Shown in pieces: positions 34,987 to 43,853 of a stretch of 64,000 nt of DNA. Each line of letters opens with the position of its first letter. The stretch's first letter is position 1. The translations under genes were made by a program, and so were the position numbers. The notes beneath the pieces were generated by a model. The model ran no database searches and had not been told where the DNA came from. It saw only the letters and a program-made list of their open reading frames with translations. Source of the stretch: Sutcliffiella halmapala (lineage in GTDB: Bacteria > Bacillota > Bacilli > Bacillales > Bacillaceae_I). The DNA is taken from assembly GCF_002019665.1 (NCBI RefSeq), contig NZ_KV917375.1, forward strand, positions 2,522,702 to 2,586,701. The letters are read 5' to 3'.

Positions 34987-35194
34987 AGGTTGAGGTAATA
35001 TTAAGACAGTTTTTGAGTTGTAGTATATATTCAGTTCAATAGCGATTTCCCTGTTCGTTTCAAAGTAAATATATGCTAATTACCATACTTCAATACGTAC
35101 TCTTCTAATCCCTCCTTCCAATCACTATTTCACAAGCAGGCGTAGTAGACAAATAAAGTTTATTAACGGAAGAAAGAAACCTAAAGTTTAAAAA

Positions 35195-35228
35195 AGGGCA
35201 ATGATAAAATTATCTTTATCATTGCCCT
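35195..35228 (-). terminator. Intrinsic terminator of the catabolic operon
   Basis: A perfect 14-bp stem (AGGGCAATGATAAA / TTTATCATTGCCCT) is followed on the minus strand by a T-run, just beyond the LacI-type gene. Confidence 0.92.
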
Positions 35229-35232
35229 TGTA

Positions 35233-36240
35233 CTATTTCGTTCTATCTCGCACTGTATCTCTTTCAATCAGTTCGCCCTTCAATGAATTCACTTTAGGTG
35301 TTTCACAATCATTATTGATGTGAGTGATTAATACATCTACAGTGCTCTCCACCATTTGATCTACCGGTTGCTTCCAGGTTGTAAGGGAATAGCTAGACCA
35401 ATTGGACATTTTGATATCATCAAAGCCGATGATCGAGATATCCTCAGGTATGCTTAACCCTTTTGAGCGAATCGCGTCCATTGCCCCAAAGGCTGTTATA
35501 TCATTACCACAGAATATCCCATCAATATTTTTGTGTTTGTTCATTAATCGAAGTGCTGCCTGATATCCACCTTCGTATGTATAGTTTCCTTCTTCAGTAT
35601 AGAAGTCAGAGATACCACCTTCGATAAGCGCTTTGGCAAATCCGCTTTTTCGATCTACTGTAGTGGAGGTATTTGGGGGACCTGAAATAAAGGCTAAATT
35701 CTTATGGCCTTTTTCCACAAGGTATTCCCCTATTTGATAGCCAGCTAAAAAATTATCGCAGTACACTGCATTGTAATTTGCATCGCTTATATAACGATTA
35801 AAAAGTACGACAGCTATATCATTTTGAATAAATCTCTCTTCAGCTGAGGAAGACAAAAGTGCGTCAGTTATTATAACCCCTTCCACATGGTATTCAATTA
35901 ACTGACGTATTTCCGGTTCCTCAATTTGATTATTTTCAGAACTTATAAAAAGTAAGTGGTAACCTTTTTTCGTTAATTTTGCATAAAATTTTTCCAGTAC
36001 TTCTGGATAGAATGGATTTTGTACATTTCTCATGACAATTCCAATCATTTGCGTTTTATTTGTAATCAATCCTCTTGCTATTGCATTTGGTTGATAGCCT
36101 AATTTTTCTGCAGCATCTAATACTAGCCTTCTCTTTTTTTCCGTAACATTTGTTTCTGAACCAAAAACTCTGGATACAGTTGGCTGTGAAACTCCAGCTA
36201 ACCTCGCAACATCTAGTGCTGTGACCTTTTTTTTCTCCAT
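35233..36240 (-). CDS. LacI-family transcriptional regulator
   Basis: A 335-residue repressor. The helix-turn-helix VTALDVARLAGVSQPTVSRV is at residues 6-25, with the hinge LGYQPNAIARGL, followed by a periplasmic-binding-protein-like sensor domain (GIVMRNVQNPFYPEV, IIGFDDIKMSNWSSYSLTT). GGGGGG precedes the ATG. It is the last gene of the HisD-like/GntP/SDR/dehydrogenase run, 78 bases after the dehydrogenase gene. Its likely targets are the twin TGAATACGTATTCA palindromes in front of the first gene. The effector is probably the substrate or an intermediate of this pathway. Confidence 0.92.
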   Translation of the reverse strand: MEKKKVTALDVARLAGVSQPTVSRVFGSETNVTEKKRRLVLDAAEKLGYQPNAIARGLITNKTQMIGIVMRNVQNPFYPEVLEKFYAKLTKKGYHLLFISSENNQIEEPEIRQLIEYHVEGVIITDALLSSSAEERFIQNDIAVVLFNRYISDANYNAVYCDNFLAGYQIGEYLVEKGHKNLAFISGPPNTSTTVDRKSGFAKALIEGGISDFYTEEGNYTYEGGYQAALRLMNKHKNIDGIFCGNDITAFGAMDAIRSKGLSIPEDISIIGFDDIKMSNWSSYSLTTWKQPVDQMVESTVDVLITHINNDCETPKVNSLKGELIERDTVRDRTK

Positions 36241-36318
36241 AAGCCAATTCCCCCCTGCAACTCTAGGCAGAAAAGATTATATCATACCTTTGGCTTAGAA
36301 TTAATAGTTAACCATTAT

Positions 36319-37296
36319 TTAGGTAGTTAGATTGACTTGGCCCCTATTTTTCTTTGATTCCAAATCCTTTTTCAACCAATATATGAGCTCTTGCTCGCGT
36401 TCTTTGTTCCGTATCTGAGATTGTTCGATTGACCAAGTATAAAATCCTGCCCCATTTTTCTGCCCGTATTTTCCTTCCTCCACAAGCTTTCTCATTGCTT
36501 GAAATGATTCTTGATGAGTGCTTAAATCTGGGAATAGATAAGATGAAATGGCATCAAATACATCAAGTCCACCCATATCAGCAGTCATAAATGGGCCTGT
36601 CACAGGTAGTCTACGACCGATACTATAGCGAACCGCTTTATCGATGTCTTCCATCGTGGCTGCTCCTTGCTCTAAAATATATTGTGCTTCGCGGAATAAT
36701 GCATATTGCAGACGATTTCCAATCGAACCGAGAATGTCCTTTTGAACAAGGATCGGTTCTTTTCCCATGCTTTTTAGTAATTTCATCGATCTCACTACAG
36801 CTTCATCCGATGTTTTCTCACCACGAATCACTTCTACAAGCGGTATCAAATGTCCTGGGTTCCAAAAGTGCGTAACCAATGTTCTTTCTGGGTGAACGAT
36901 TAAGGAGGCAATTTCCGTCGGGCTAAGACCGGACGTATTACTTGCGATGATGACATCAAAATCACACAAAGCTTCCAACTCTAGAAACATCTTCTGCTTC
37001 ATTTCAAGGTCCTCAGGAATACATTCAATAATAAACGTAGCATCCTGCACACACATTTCTAATGAACTACTAAATTCTATGCTTGATTGTACTTTTTCTG
37101 TTTCATGATGTTTAATTACATCATTATCAACAAGCACACTTAACTTTTCAGCAACACCAGTCATGCCACGTTCAATATCCTGATTATTCATCCCCCATAC
37201 TTTCACTTTAATTCCTGCCATCGCTGCAGATAAAGCAATGGAATGTCCCATTGTGCCTGATCCGATAATCGCTAACTTTTCACATGTAGAATTCAT
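36319..37296 (-). CDS. 3-hydroxyacyl-CoA dehydrogenase-family NAD-dependent dehydrogenase
   Basis: A 325-residue enzyme with an N-terminal Rossmann fold (IIGSGTMGHSIALSAAMAG), the catalytic histidine in THFWNPGHLIPLVEV near residue 138, and a helical C-terminal domain (GSIGNRLQYALFREAQYILE). The single C-terminal domain and size recall L-gulonate 3-dehydrogenase or carnitine dehydrogenase more than fatty-acid enzymes. Its ATG overlaps the SDR stop (ATGA), so translation is coupled. In this operon it likely oxidises a hydroxy acid made or imported by its neighbours. The substrate is not known. Confidence 0.88.
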   Translation of the reverse strand: MNSTCEKLAIIGSGTMGHSIALSAAMAGIKVKVWGMNNQDIERGMTGVAEKLSVLVDNDVIKHHETEKVQSSIEFSSSLEMCVQDATFIIECIPEDLEMKQKMFLELEALCDFDVIIASNTSGLSPTEIASLIVHPERTLVTHFWNPGHLIPLVEVIRGEKTSDEAVVRSMKLLKSMGKEPILVQKDILGSIGNRLQYALFREAQYILEQGAATMEDIDKAVRYSIGRRLPVTGPFMTADMGGLDVFDAISSYLFPDLSTHQESFQAMRKLVEEGKYGQKNGAGFYTWSIEQSQIRNKEREQELIYWLKKDLESKKNRGQVNLTT

Positions 37297-38054
37297 ATTG
37301 CCGTCCAACCTCCATCCACTTTTATCGTTTCCCCCGTAATAAAACGAGCCATATCTGATGCAAGAAAAAGTACTGCTCCTGTAATATCAGATACCTCTGC
37401 CAGCTTACCTAAAGGAATTCTATTTAGGACATCTTGATAAAATACTTGATCGTCCAACATATTATTCGTTAATTCTGTCTTGACAAACGTAGGTGCCACG
37501 GCATTTACCTTTACATTCGAAGTGGCCCATTCGACAGCCAGTGCTTTTGTTAGCTGAACAGCACCACCCTTGCTTGAACAATAAGCCGCACGTTTCACAT
37601 AACCGACAAATGCCATTTGTGAGACGATGTTGATAATGTTCCCCCCACCATGCTTCACCATATGTTGTGCTGCTCGCTGTGAACAAAAGAATGTCCCTTT
37701 CAAATTGGTATCAAGAACCTGGTCCCAATCATCTTCAGTAACCTCCAATGCCGGCTTGGCGATATTAACACCGGCATTGTTGATGACAATATCTAGTCCT
37801 CCAAGAATGGAAATAGTAGCATCAACCATTTGATAAACACTTTGTACATCCTGGATATCTGCTACCAAATAAAATGAGGAAGGTTGAAATTCCTGTAATT
37901 CCTTTACGGTTTCTATAAGTACCGTTTCATTTCGGCCGGTAATCATTATTTCCGCCCCAAGCTTCGCAAAGGCAAGAGCTATTGCTTTTCCAATTCCTTT
38001 GCTGCCACCAGTAATCAATATTTTTTTACCATTCAAGTCACTAAAATTGTCCAT
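37293..38054 (-). CDS. Short-chain dehydrogenase/reductase
   Basis: A 253-residue classical SDR. The nucleotide-binding motif is TGGSKGIGKAIA near residue 15, NNAG is near residue 90, and the catalytic Tyr-x3-Lys is in RAAYCSSKGGAVQLTKALA near residue 158. The FabG-like C-terminus ends GETIKVDGGW. ATG 38054 is chosen because GGAGA is eight bases upstream; the longer frame to 38144 overlaps the GntP stop. It should interconvert an alcohol and ketone in the pathway of this operon. Confidence 0.9.
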   Translation of the reverse strand: MDNFSDLNGKKILITGGSKGIGKAIALAFAKLGAEIMITGRNETVLIETVKELQEFQPSSFYLVADIQDVQSVYQMVDATISILGGLDIVINNAGVNIAKPALEVTEDDWDQVLDTNLKGTFFCSQRAAQHMVKHGGGNIINIVSQMAFVGYVKRAAYCSSKGGAVQLTKALAVEWATSNVKVNAVAPTFVKTELTNNMLDDQVFYQDVLNRIPLGKLAEVSDITGAVLFLASDMARFITGETIKVDGGWTAI

Positions 38055-38118
38055 TTCTACTCTCCTTTCAATAGAGAACAAGTTTATATCGAATCTCTTT
38101 GACTTGTAATTTAGATTT

Positions 38119-39432
38119 TTATAAACCAAGTGAGAATAAGACAACTGCTAGTATGACACCTAATAAAGGTACTACCACAGTTAATGCACCAAAGGCAGGA
38201 TAAGCATCCTTATGGGTTTCGCCACAAATTGCACGTATTGTCGTTACCACATAGCCTCCATGTGGAAGTGAGTCTAATGAACCAGATGAAATCGCAACAA
38301 CCCGGTGTAACGCATCTGCATCTACTCCCATATCAAGATAATGAGGCGCCAATAAAGGTAATGCAATCGTCTGACCACCAGATGCTGAACCAGTTAAACC
38401 TGCAATAACACATACAGCAAGCGCACCTCCTATGAGTGGGCTACCTGGAATACTTGTCATAAAATCTATTGCTGTAGCAAATGCAGGTGTTGCTTTAGCA
38501 ACTCCACCAAAACCTACAACAGCGGAGGTATTTGCAATCGCAATAAGTGCTCCCATTGTTCCTTCAGAAACAGCATTCCATAGATTTGAGAAGTATTTTC
38601 TGTTAAGTATATAGGTTGTAAATACTCCTCCCAAAAGAGCGATAATAAGAGCGGATTGTGCCAACGAATCATGGAAAATAAAAGATATAACAAGTACCAC
38701 TAAAAGTGGAATCATACTAACAATTGGATTCGGTAAATTTTCACGTATTTTCGTATTATCCGTCTCTCTTACAACAAACGACTCTCCATTTTTAACCGCT
38801 TTCATAACCATGCGCTTTAACCACCAATAGCCAAAAATCATCATAAAAAGGGCAACAATTAAACTGACTTCCCAACCAGCATAAGGAGAAGTGTTCAAAA
38901 ATTGAATGGGAATCCAGTTTTGAATCTCAGGCGAACCCGCTGATGTCATAGTAAAGGTAGTAGAACCGAAGGCAAGTGCCGCAGGTATAAATCTTCTTGG
39001 CAAATTCGCTTGTCTAAATAAACTGATCGCCATTGGATAAACGGAGAATGCCACTACAAATAAACTAACTCCCCCATAGGTTAAAACAGCACATGCAATT
39101 ACAATAGCTAACGTTGCATTCTTTAATCCTATTTTATCAACAATCCATTTAGATACACTATCTGCTGCGCCGCTATCCTCCATCAACTTCCCGAATATTG
39201 CGCCAATTAAGAACATCATATACCATGAGGCAATAAAACCTGTAAATCCTCCCATATAATTAGAAAGGAAATTAACCTCGCCTTCTCCTACTAATTGAGG
39301 AAAGAGTGGTAAACCATTTAAAACTGCCACGAACAAAGCAGATAGAGGTGCAGCTATGAGAAGGTTCATTCCTCTCATTGTTAACACAATCAATAGTAGG
39401 AGACCCCCAAGCAAACCAATCATACTAATCAT
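38119..39432 (-). CDS. GntP-family permease
   Basis: A 437-residue integral membrane transporter with about 12-14 helices. GntP-family signatures include FGKLMEDSGAADSVSKWI, FGSTTFTMTSAGSPEIQNWIP (parts quoted: TFTMTSAGSPEIQNW) and LPHGGYVVTTIRAICGETHKDAY near the C-terminus. Members import gluconate, other sugar acids or small hydroxy acids with protons. ATG 39432 has AAGGGG upstream. It lies second in the operon, 90 bases after the HisD-like gene, and probably supplies the substrate. Confidence 0.92.
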   Translation of the reverse strand: MISMIGLLGGLLLLIVLTMRGMNLLIAAPLSALFVAVLNGLPLFPQLVGEGEVNFLSNYMGGFTGFIASWYMMFLIGAIFGKLMEDSGAADSVSKWIVDKIGLKNATLAIVIACAVLTYGGVSLFVVAFSVYPMAISLFRQANLPRRFIPAALAFGSTTFTMTSAGSPEIQNWIPIQFLNTSPYAGWEVSLIVALFMMIFGYWWLKRMVMKAVKNGESFVVRETDNTKIRENLPNPIVSMIPLLVVLVISFIFHDSLAQSALIIALLGGVFTTYILNRKYFSNLWNAVSEGTMGALIAIANTSAVVGFGGVAKATPAFATAIDFMTSIPGSPLIGGALAVCVIAGLTGSASGGQTIALPLLAPHYLDMGVDADALHRVVAISSGSLDSLPHGGYVVTTIRAICGETHKDAYPAFGALTVVVPLLGVILAVVLFSLGL

Positions 39433-39525
39433 TTTCCATTTCCCCTTATTCATTGAATTAAAAAGGAGCCACACAAATTCTATAAATGGCTCCCTCAGTT
39501 CTCATTACATCAGACTATCATTCTT

Positions 39526-40803
39526 TTATTTGTTGCCGTAACGGCGTACACGGAGAAGTGCTTGCTCTGCATGGCCAGCAAAATTTTCTAATTGACATAA
39601 ACGAGCTGCATATTCACCGATATATGCACTAGCTTCAGGTGTCACTCTTTGATAGGTACAAGTCTTTAAGAATTTCCCTACCCACAAACCACCTGTATAA
39701 CGAGCTGCTCCTTTTGTTGGAAGTGTATGATTTGTTCCAATTACTTTGTCCCCATAAGCTACATTCGTCTCAGGTCCAAGGAAGAGGCAACCATAGTTCG
39801 TCATATTCTCCAAAAAGTAATTAGGGTCTTCTGTTAAGATTTCTACATGCTCAAATGCTAGCTTGTCCGCTTCCAATAAAGCTTCTTCTTTCGAATCTAC
39901 TAGAATTATTTGACCATAATCCTCCCAGGATACGCTTGCCACATCTGCAGTTGGCAATACCTTTAATTGACGCTCGATTTCCAAAAGCGTTTCTTCCGCT
40001 AATTTTTCAGAAGTAGTAATTAATGCTCCTGGAGAAGTCGGTCCATGCTCTCCTTGTCCTAGTATATCTGTCGCAATCATTTCTGCATCTGCTGTTTCGT
40101 CTGCTACCACTAATGTTTCAGTAGGGCCAGCAAATAGATCTATCCCGACACGACCATATAATTGTCTTTTCGCTTCTGCCACAAAGGCATTCCCTGGTCC
40201 AACGATCATGTCAACCGCTTTAATCGTTTCCGTACCGATTGCCATCGCACCCATTGCCTGTACGCCACCAAGAATATAAATATCATCTGCTCCTGCTAAA
40301 TGCATCGCAGCAACCGTAGCTGCAGGAATTTCCCCATTAATAGGAGGCGTACAAGCGATAACTCGTTTAACACCTGCAACTTTTGCAGTCAGTACACTCA
40401 TATGAGCTGAAGCTACCATTGGATAGCGTCCACCTGGTATATAACATCCAACACTATTTACCGGAATATTTTTATGACCTAAAATAACCCCTGGTAATGT
40501 TTCCACTTCAATATCTTGCATTGACTTGCGTTGTTCCTCTGCGAATCCTCTCACTTGTGTTTGAGCAAATTTAATATCTTCAATGGTTTCAGCAGGAACA
40601 GTACCGATAATTTCTTCAATTTGTTCTTGACTCAGTTTAAAGCTTTCTGGTGACCATTTATCAAACTGACTAGAAAACTCCTTTAATGCAGAATCCCCTT
40701 CATTTTCAATCCTTTTTAAAATTTGACTAACAATCTCAGAAACTTTCGCATCGTTCTGTGCGATCTCTTCTATACTTTTCCCATGCTTTAAAATCCTCGC
40801 CAT
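39526..40803 (-). CDS. HisD/HpsN-like NAD-dependent alcohol-to-acid dehydrogenase
   Basis: A 425-residue histidinol-dehydrogenase-family enzyme. Zinc ligands of HisD are kept: Q and H in [12 protein letters not shown] in [15 protein letters not shown] in [11 protein letters not shown]. The catalytic EH pair is in [11 protein letters not shown] and the HisD glycine-rich strand [11 protein letters not shown] is present. It sits first in a catabolic operon with a GntP permease and LacI regulator, not with his genes. Such stand-alone HisD relatives include HpsN, which oxidises dihydroxypropanesulfonate in two NAD-dependent steps. True histidinol dehydrogenase cannot be excluded by residues alone. 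ATG 40803 has AGGGGGA upstream. Confidence 0.87.
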   Translation of the reverse strand: MARILKHGKSIEEIAQNDAKVSEIVSQILKRIENEGDSALKEFSSQFDKWSPESFKLSQEQIEEIIGTVPAETIEDIKFAQTQVRGFAEEQRKSMQDIEVETLPGVILGHKNIPVNSVGCYIPGGRYPMVASAHMSVLTAKVAGVKRVIACTPPINGEIPAATVAAMHLAGADDIYILGGVQAMGAMAIGTETIKAVDMIVGPGNAFVAEAKRQLYGRVGIDLFAGPTETLVVADETADAEMIATDILGQGEHGPTSPGALITTSEKLAEETLLEIERQLKVLPTADVASVSWEDYGQIILVDSKEEALLEADKLAFEHVEILTEDPNYFLENMTNYGCLFLGPETNVAYGDKVIGTNHTLPTKGAARYTGGLWVGKFLKTCTYQRVTPEASAYIGEYAARLCQLENFAGHAEQALLRVRRYGNK

Positions 40804-40844
40804 ATTTAACATCCCCCTAAATTAAAAAGCAATTTTCTATAAAA

Positions 40845-40859
40845 ATAGAACGCTTTCAT
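40845..40859 (-). promoter_or_regulatory. cre-like site (CcpA) upstream of the HisD-like gene
   Basis: On the minus strand the site reads ATGAAAGCGTTCTAT. It matches the cre consensus WTGNAANCGNWNNCW at all but one position. It lies downstream of the promoter, where CcpA would act as a roadblock when preferred sugars are present. Confidence 0.55.
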
Positions 40860-40860
40860 T

Positions 40861-40884
40861 ATTTTTGAATACGTATTCAAAAAT
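40861..40884. promoter_or_regulatory. LacI-type operator 2 (24-bp perfect palindrome)
   Basis: The core TGAATACGTATTCA extends to a perfect 24-bp palindrome flanked by A/T tracts. It is centred 44 bases from the second copy at 40910-40923, about four helical turns, so both can be bound on one DNA face or looped. It contains a central CG, as LacI-family operators do. Confidence 0.85.
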
Positions 40885-40909
40885 TAGTAAAAAAATAAAA
40901 ACTTCTTTT

Positions 40910-40923
40910 TGAATACGTATTCA
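40910..40923. promoter_or_regulatory. LacI-type operator 1
   Basis: A second exact TGAATACGTATTCA lies 12 bases downstream of the -10 element of the promoter at 40936-40964. Binding here would block initiation or early elongation. Confidence 0.85.
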
Positions 40924-40935
40924 TTTGATATTAGT

Positions 40936-40964
40936 AGAATAGTAGAAATTATCTAACTTGTCAA
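40936..40964 (-). promoter_or_regulatory. SigA-type promoter of the catabolic operon
   Basis: On the minus strand a perfect -35 TTGACA (40964-40959) is followed after 17 bases by -10 TATTCT (40941-40936). The transcription start should be close to 40929, just ahead of operator 1. Confidence 0.75.
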
Positions 40965-41133
40965 CCGATTTATTTTTATATTTTTTTGAACTTCTACCAT
41001 TTTATAAGATATCCTCTAAATTATTCGACTAAAAAGACCGCCATATTTTCTTTGGATTAACAAAAAAGAAAAATAGCGTTTCATAAAAAATACAAACTAA
41101 GTACTTTTATATATAAGAATATTGGATTAGGTA

Positions 41134-41604
41134 CTAGTTTTCCCCATACTTCTCTAGATATTTTTCATTATAGTTTGTTATCCACTCCATATCGATTGGT
41201 CCATTTAGAACCTCATAATAATTGCCCACGAAAATATGTACATTGTTACTCATTACTTGTACAATTGCTGGATTAGCTTTGGAGTGTGAAATAATAAATT
41301 CAAAACTTTCACTATTTAAATGTACATTGTAAGTCTCTTCATTAATCCTTTTCACGCGGTACTGTGCTAGAAATTTCAGTAATTCCTCGGTTGTTTCCTG
41401 CTCATCTGTCCACCACTCATATCCTCGATCATTTGGCACCTTCTCTCTATCTTTCGTAAATGCAAATGGATAAAAATCTTTTGGTTTATAACTAATTAAT
41501 TCATCTAAGTTTCTTTCTCTATAGTCATTAAAAGTTTTTAATGAAAAAAATATAATGCTTGCAATAATTACGATCCATATGTATTTTCGTTTGTTACGGT
41601 ACAT
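41134..41604 (-). CDS. Single-anchor exported protein, paralogue of the 33068-33529 gene
   Basis: A 156-residue protein with an N-terminal anchor (YIWIVIIASIIFFSL) and an extracytoplasmic domain. Shared blocks with the 33068-33529 product (RERNLDEL after the helix and VLNGPIDMEW at the end) show common ancestry. It overlaps the VanZ-like gene stop by 11 bases, and AAAAGGAGC precedes the ATG. Function unknown. Confidence 0.72.
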   Translation of the reverse strand: MYRNKRKYIWIVIIASIIFFSLKTFNDYRERNLDELISYKPKDFYPFAFTKDREKVPNDRGYEWWTDEQETTEELLKFLAQYRVKRINEETYNVHLNSESFEFIISHSKANPAIVQVMSNNVHIFVGNYYEVLNGPIDMEWITNYNEKYLEKYGEN

Positions 41605-42223
41605 GATGAAAATTGCTCCTTTTATCTGCGAGATACTTATACTTCCTCTTAAATTCCAGTAAAATTATACTACTATAACCAATCATGACCCCCACTGTAT
41701 TCAAAATCACATCATCAATATCCATGCTGCGTCCGATAAAAGATTGGATGATTTCTATACAACAGGTTACTGCTACCCCTAAAATGAGTACTTTTCTAAA
41801 AGACCTCCAATACCTCCAAATAAGTGGTACTAAAATACCTAAAGGTAAAAATAAAAGCATATTCGCGGAGATATTTAATAGTGAAACGCTACTCCAGTCG
41901 TCAACATTCGCATTATATTGAAAAAAATTGTCATAGAGTGTTTTAAAAGGTATTAAATTAACGCTTGCGCTTTCATTTATAGTATTTATCGTAAAGTAGA
42001 ATTCTCCTGTATCACTAATAATTCCCGCATGCCAATTCGGTATGATTGTTTGTGAAGCTAGTCCAATACTATAGATGACAAACATCGCTAATAAAATCTC
42101 GCGCACTATTTTTACTTTTAATTGTTTCTTTTTTAATAACACCAGTCTACCAATTACATAAAACGGCATCGCCATCATCATATAACCGATCATACTCTTT
42201 ATATATAGCATCACTAAACTCAT
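41594..42223 (-). CDS. VanZ-like family membrane protein
   Basis: A 209-residue integral membrane protein with five hydrophobic helices. NLIPFKTLYDNFF, NMLLFLPLGILVPLIW and EIIQSFIGRSMDIDDVILNTVGVMIGY (parts) are the conserved VanZ-family segments. VanZ itself gives low-level teicoplanin resistance; most family members have no proven role, possibly in lipid or envelope biology. GGAGG is five bases before the ATG. It is coupled to the downstream single-anchor gene. Confidence 0.88.
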   Translation of the reverse strand: MSLVMLYIKSMIGYMMMAMPFYVIGRLVLLKKKQLKVKIVREILLAMFVIYSIGLASQTIIPNWHAGIISDTGEFYFTINTINESASVNLIPFKTLYDNFFQYNANVDDWSSVSLLNISANMLLFLPLGILVPLIWRYWRSFRKVLILGVAVTCCIEIIQSFIGRSMDIDDVILNTVGVMIGYSSIILLEFKRKYKYLADKRSNFHHVP

Positions 42224-42244
42224 GTTTTCCTCCGAACTAAAATG

Positions 42245-42694
42245 CTACATTAATTTTTTTACCATAGTAAAATAACTGCTGCCAGGTGGATAATCTTTGA
42301 TTTCCCCTACAACTTCATAGCCTTTTTTCTCGTAAAACGCCCGTGCTTGAAACTCAAAGGTAGTTAACAGCGCTTTGTTGGCCCCTTTATCCATCGCTTC
42401 CTTTTCAGCTTTATCGAGTAGAGTCCCACCTAAGCCATTCCCTCTGTATTCTTCCTTAAACCAAAAATAGTTTATTTCAATCCAATTCCAATAAACCTCA
42501 GCAGTTAATCCGCCAATCCATTGGTTATTTTCATCTGAAACCATAATATTTATTGGCTGTACAGAATCCTTCTTCCTGATTGCTTTATGATGATTGGAGT
42601 GAACATTGTTAAATTCCTTTATCTGTTCGTTTAAGTAAGTAGAAAACTTATCGTTCTTTTCTAATGAAACTCCAATACTATAATTCAACTTCAT
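42245..42694 (-). CDS. GNAT family N-acetyltransferase
   Basis: A 149-residue acetyltransferase. Motif A reads YFWFKEEYRGNGLGGTLLDKAEKEA, with the acetyl-CoA loop RGNGLG near residue 88, followed by ALLTTFEFQARAFYEKKGYEVVG (split: FEFQARAFYEKKGY), the motif B region. Its substrate is unknown. ATG 42694 begins right after AAGGAGG. It lies directly downstream of a second GNAT gene. Confidence 0.87.
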   Translation of the reverse strand: MKLNYSIGVSLEKNDKFSTYLNEQIKEFNNVHSNHHKAIRKKDSVQPINIMVSDENNQWIGGLTAEVYWNWIEINYFWFKEEYRGNGLGGTLLDKAEKEAMDKGANKALLTTFEFQARAFYEKKGYEVVGEIKDYPPGSSYFTMVKKLM

Positions 42695-42745
42695 TCTCCT
42701 CCTTCTGAATCCGCTACCTTTCTTGTTACACAGATTCACAAAAAA

Positions 42746-43153
42746 TTATCGTTTTATTTTTTTGGTCATCCCGATAGAAAATTTTTCAAAACCAATAGAT
42801 TCATAATATGCCTCTAAGTTTTCAGCACAAAGAAGTTGAGGAATGACTCGATTGTTCTCACAATGGTCAACCATTCTGTGCAACATTTCTTTTCCAATTC
42901 CTTTTGACTGAAAACTTGGCAGTACACATACTCCACAAATAACACCAGTAATCACGCCATCTGAAATAATGCGACCCATGCCAATTAATTTTGCATCGTT
43001 AAAGGCATAAATAGTGTACCAACTTTGCTTACACATTTGTTCTAACTCATTAACGGTTAAATTAAGTGAATTCCATCCTAATACTTCATATATAGATAGT
43101 AATTGAGTGAAATCATCTGGTGGTTCTAATGAAAAATGTATAGTTTCGTTCAT
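42746..43153 (-). CDS. GNAT family N-acetyltransferase
   Basis: A 135-residue small GNAT. The acetyl-CoA motif is VLPSFQSKGIGKEMLHRMVDH near residue 78, and the ending AYYESIGFEKFSIGMTKK is typical. AGGAG lies seven bases before the ATG. The two adjacent GNAT genes are not close copies of one another. Substrate unknown. Confidence 0.88.
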   Translation of the reverse strand: MNETIHFSLEPPDDFTQLLSIYEVLGWNSLNLTVNELEQMCKQSWYTIYAFNDAKLIGMGRIISDGVITGVICGVCVLPSFQSKGIGKEMLHRMVDHCENNRVIPQLLCAENLEAYYESIGFEKFSIGMTKKIKR

Positions 43154-43205
43154 AGTAATCTCCTATTTTATTGTTTATTCTACCTATGTATTAACCAATT
43201 AAACT

Positions 43206-43736
43206 CTATAGTTTGACAAAATGCTCTATAGGAGAATATTTTATTAATTCTTTTAAAACAAAGTTTTCACGGTGTATCCAACCGTTTTGAACACACTTAT
43301 TTAGAGTTTCTTGATTTTGTTTAATAGCATCCTCTAAAGGAACCCATTTAGGCGTAAAGTCTTGTTCTTTTTCATAATCATCTAATTGTTGAGTGCCCTG
43401 TTCACTCGTCACTTTACATAAATAATAGTGCGAGGTCATTTGAAAGACGGCTTCTTTCACATACTCATCCTTATATCTTTCTATCACTATACCTATTTTT
43501 CTTCCAATTACTGCATTGTGGTACCCTGTTTCCTCTTTCACCTCACGAGCTAAACCTACTGCATGGCTTTCACCTTTCTCTAAACCCCCACCTGGAAATT
43601 TATAATCACCTAAATTAGAATGAACCAGCAGAATTTTTTTATCTTTAATAATGATAGCTCTAACTGCTTCTCTATTGTTTAGTTTAGTAGTATCATGATT
43701 AGTTTCCTGTATCCCTAACACTTCATTAAAAATCAA
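43206..43736 (-). CDS. Nudix hydrolase
   Basis: A 176-residue Nudix protein with the box GGGLEKGESHAVGLAREV then KEETGY at residues 49-72. Segments YKFPGGGLEKGE and QDFTPKWVPLEDAI fit MutT-like proteins. TTG 43736 is preceded by AGAGGTG. It faces the same way as a second Nudix gene upstream, separated by 117 bases. Confidence 0.88.
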   Translation of the reverse strand: MIFNEVLGIQETNHDTTKLNNREAVRAIIIKDKKILLVHSNLGDYKFPGGGLEKGESHAVGLAREVKEETGYHNAVIGRKIGIVIERYKDEYVKEAVFQMTSHYYLCKVTSEQGTQQLDDYEKEQDFTPKWVPLEDAIKQNQETLNKCVQNGWIHRENFVLKELIKYSPIEHFVKL

Positions 43737-43853
43737 AGCTACACCTCTTCTTAAACGAATTGATTGGTAAGTAATTTAGTTTATTATTCTGCAACTTCAT
43801 TAACTCCATGGAAAATAATACAAATAAAAACGACTTCAAAACTATCCATCATA

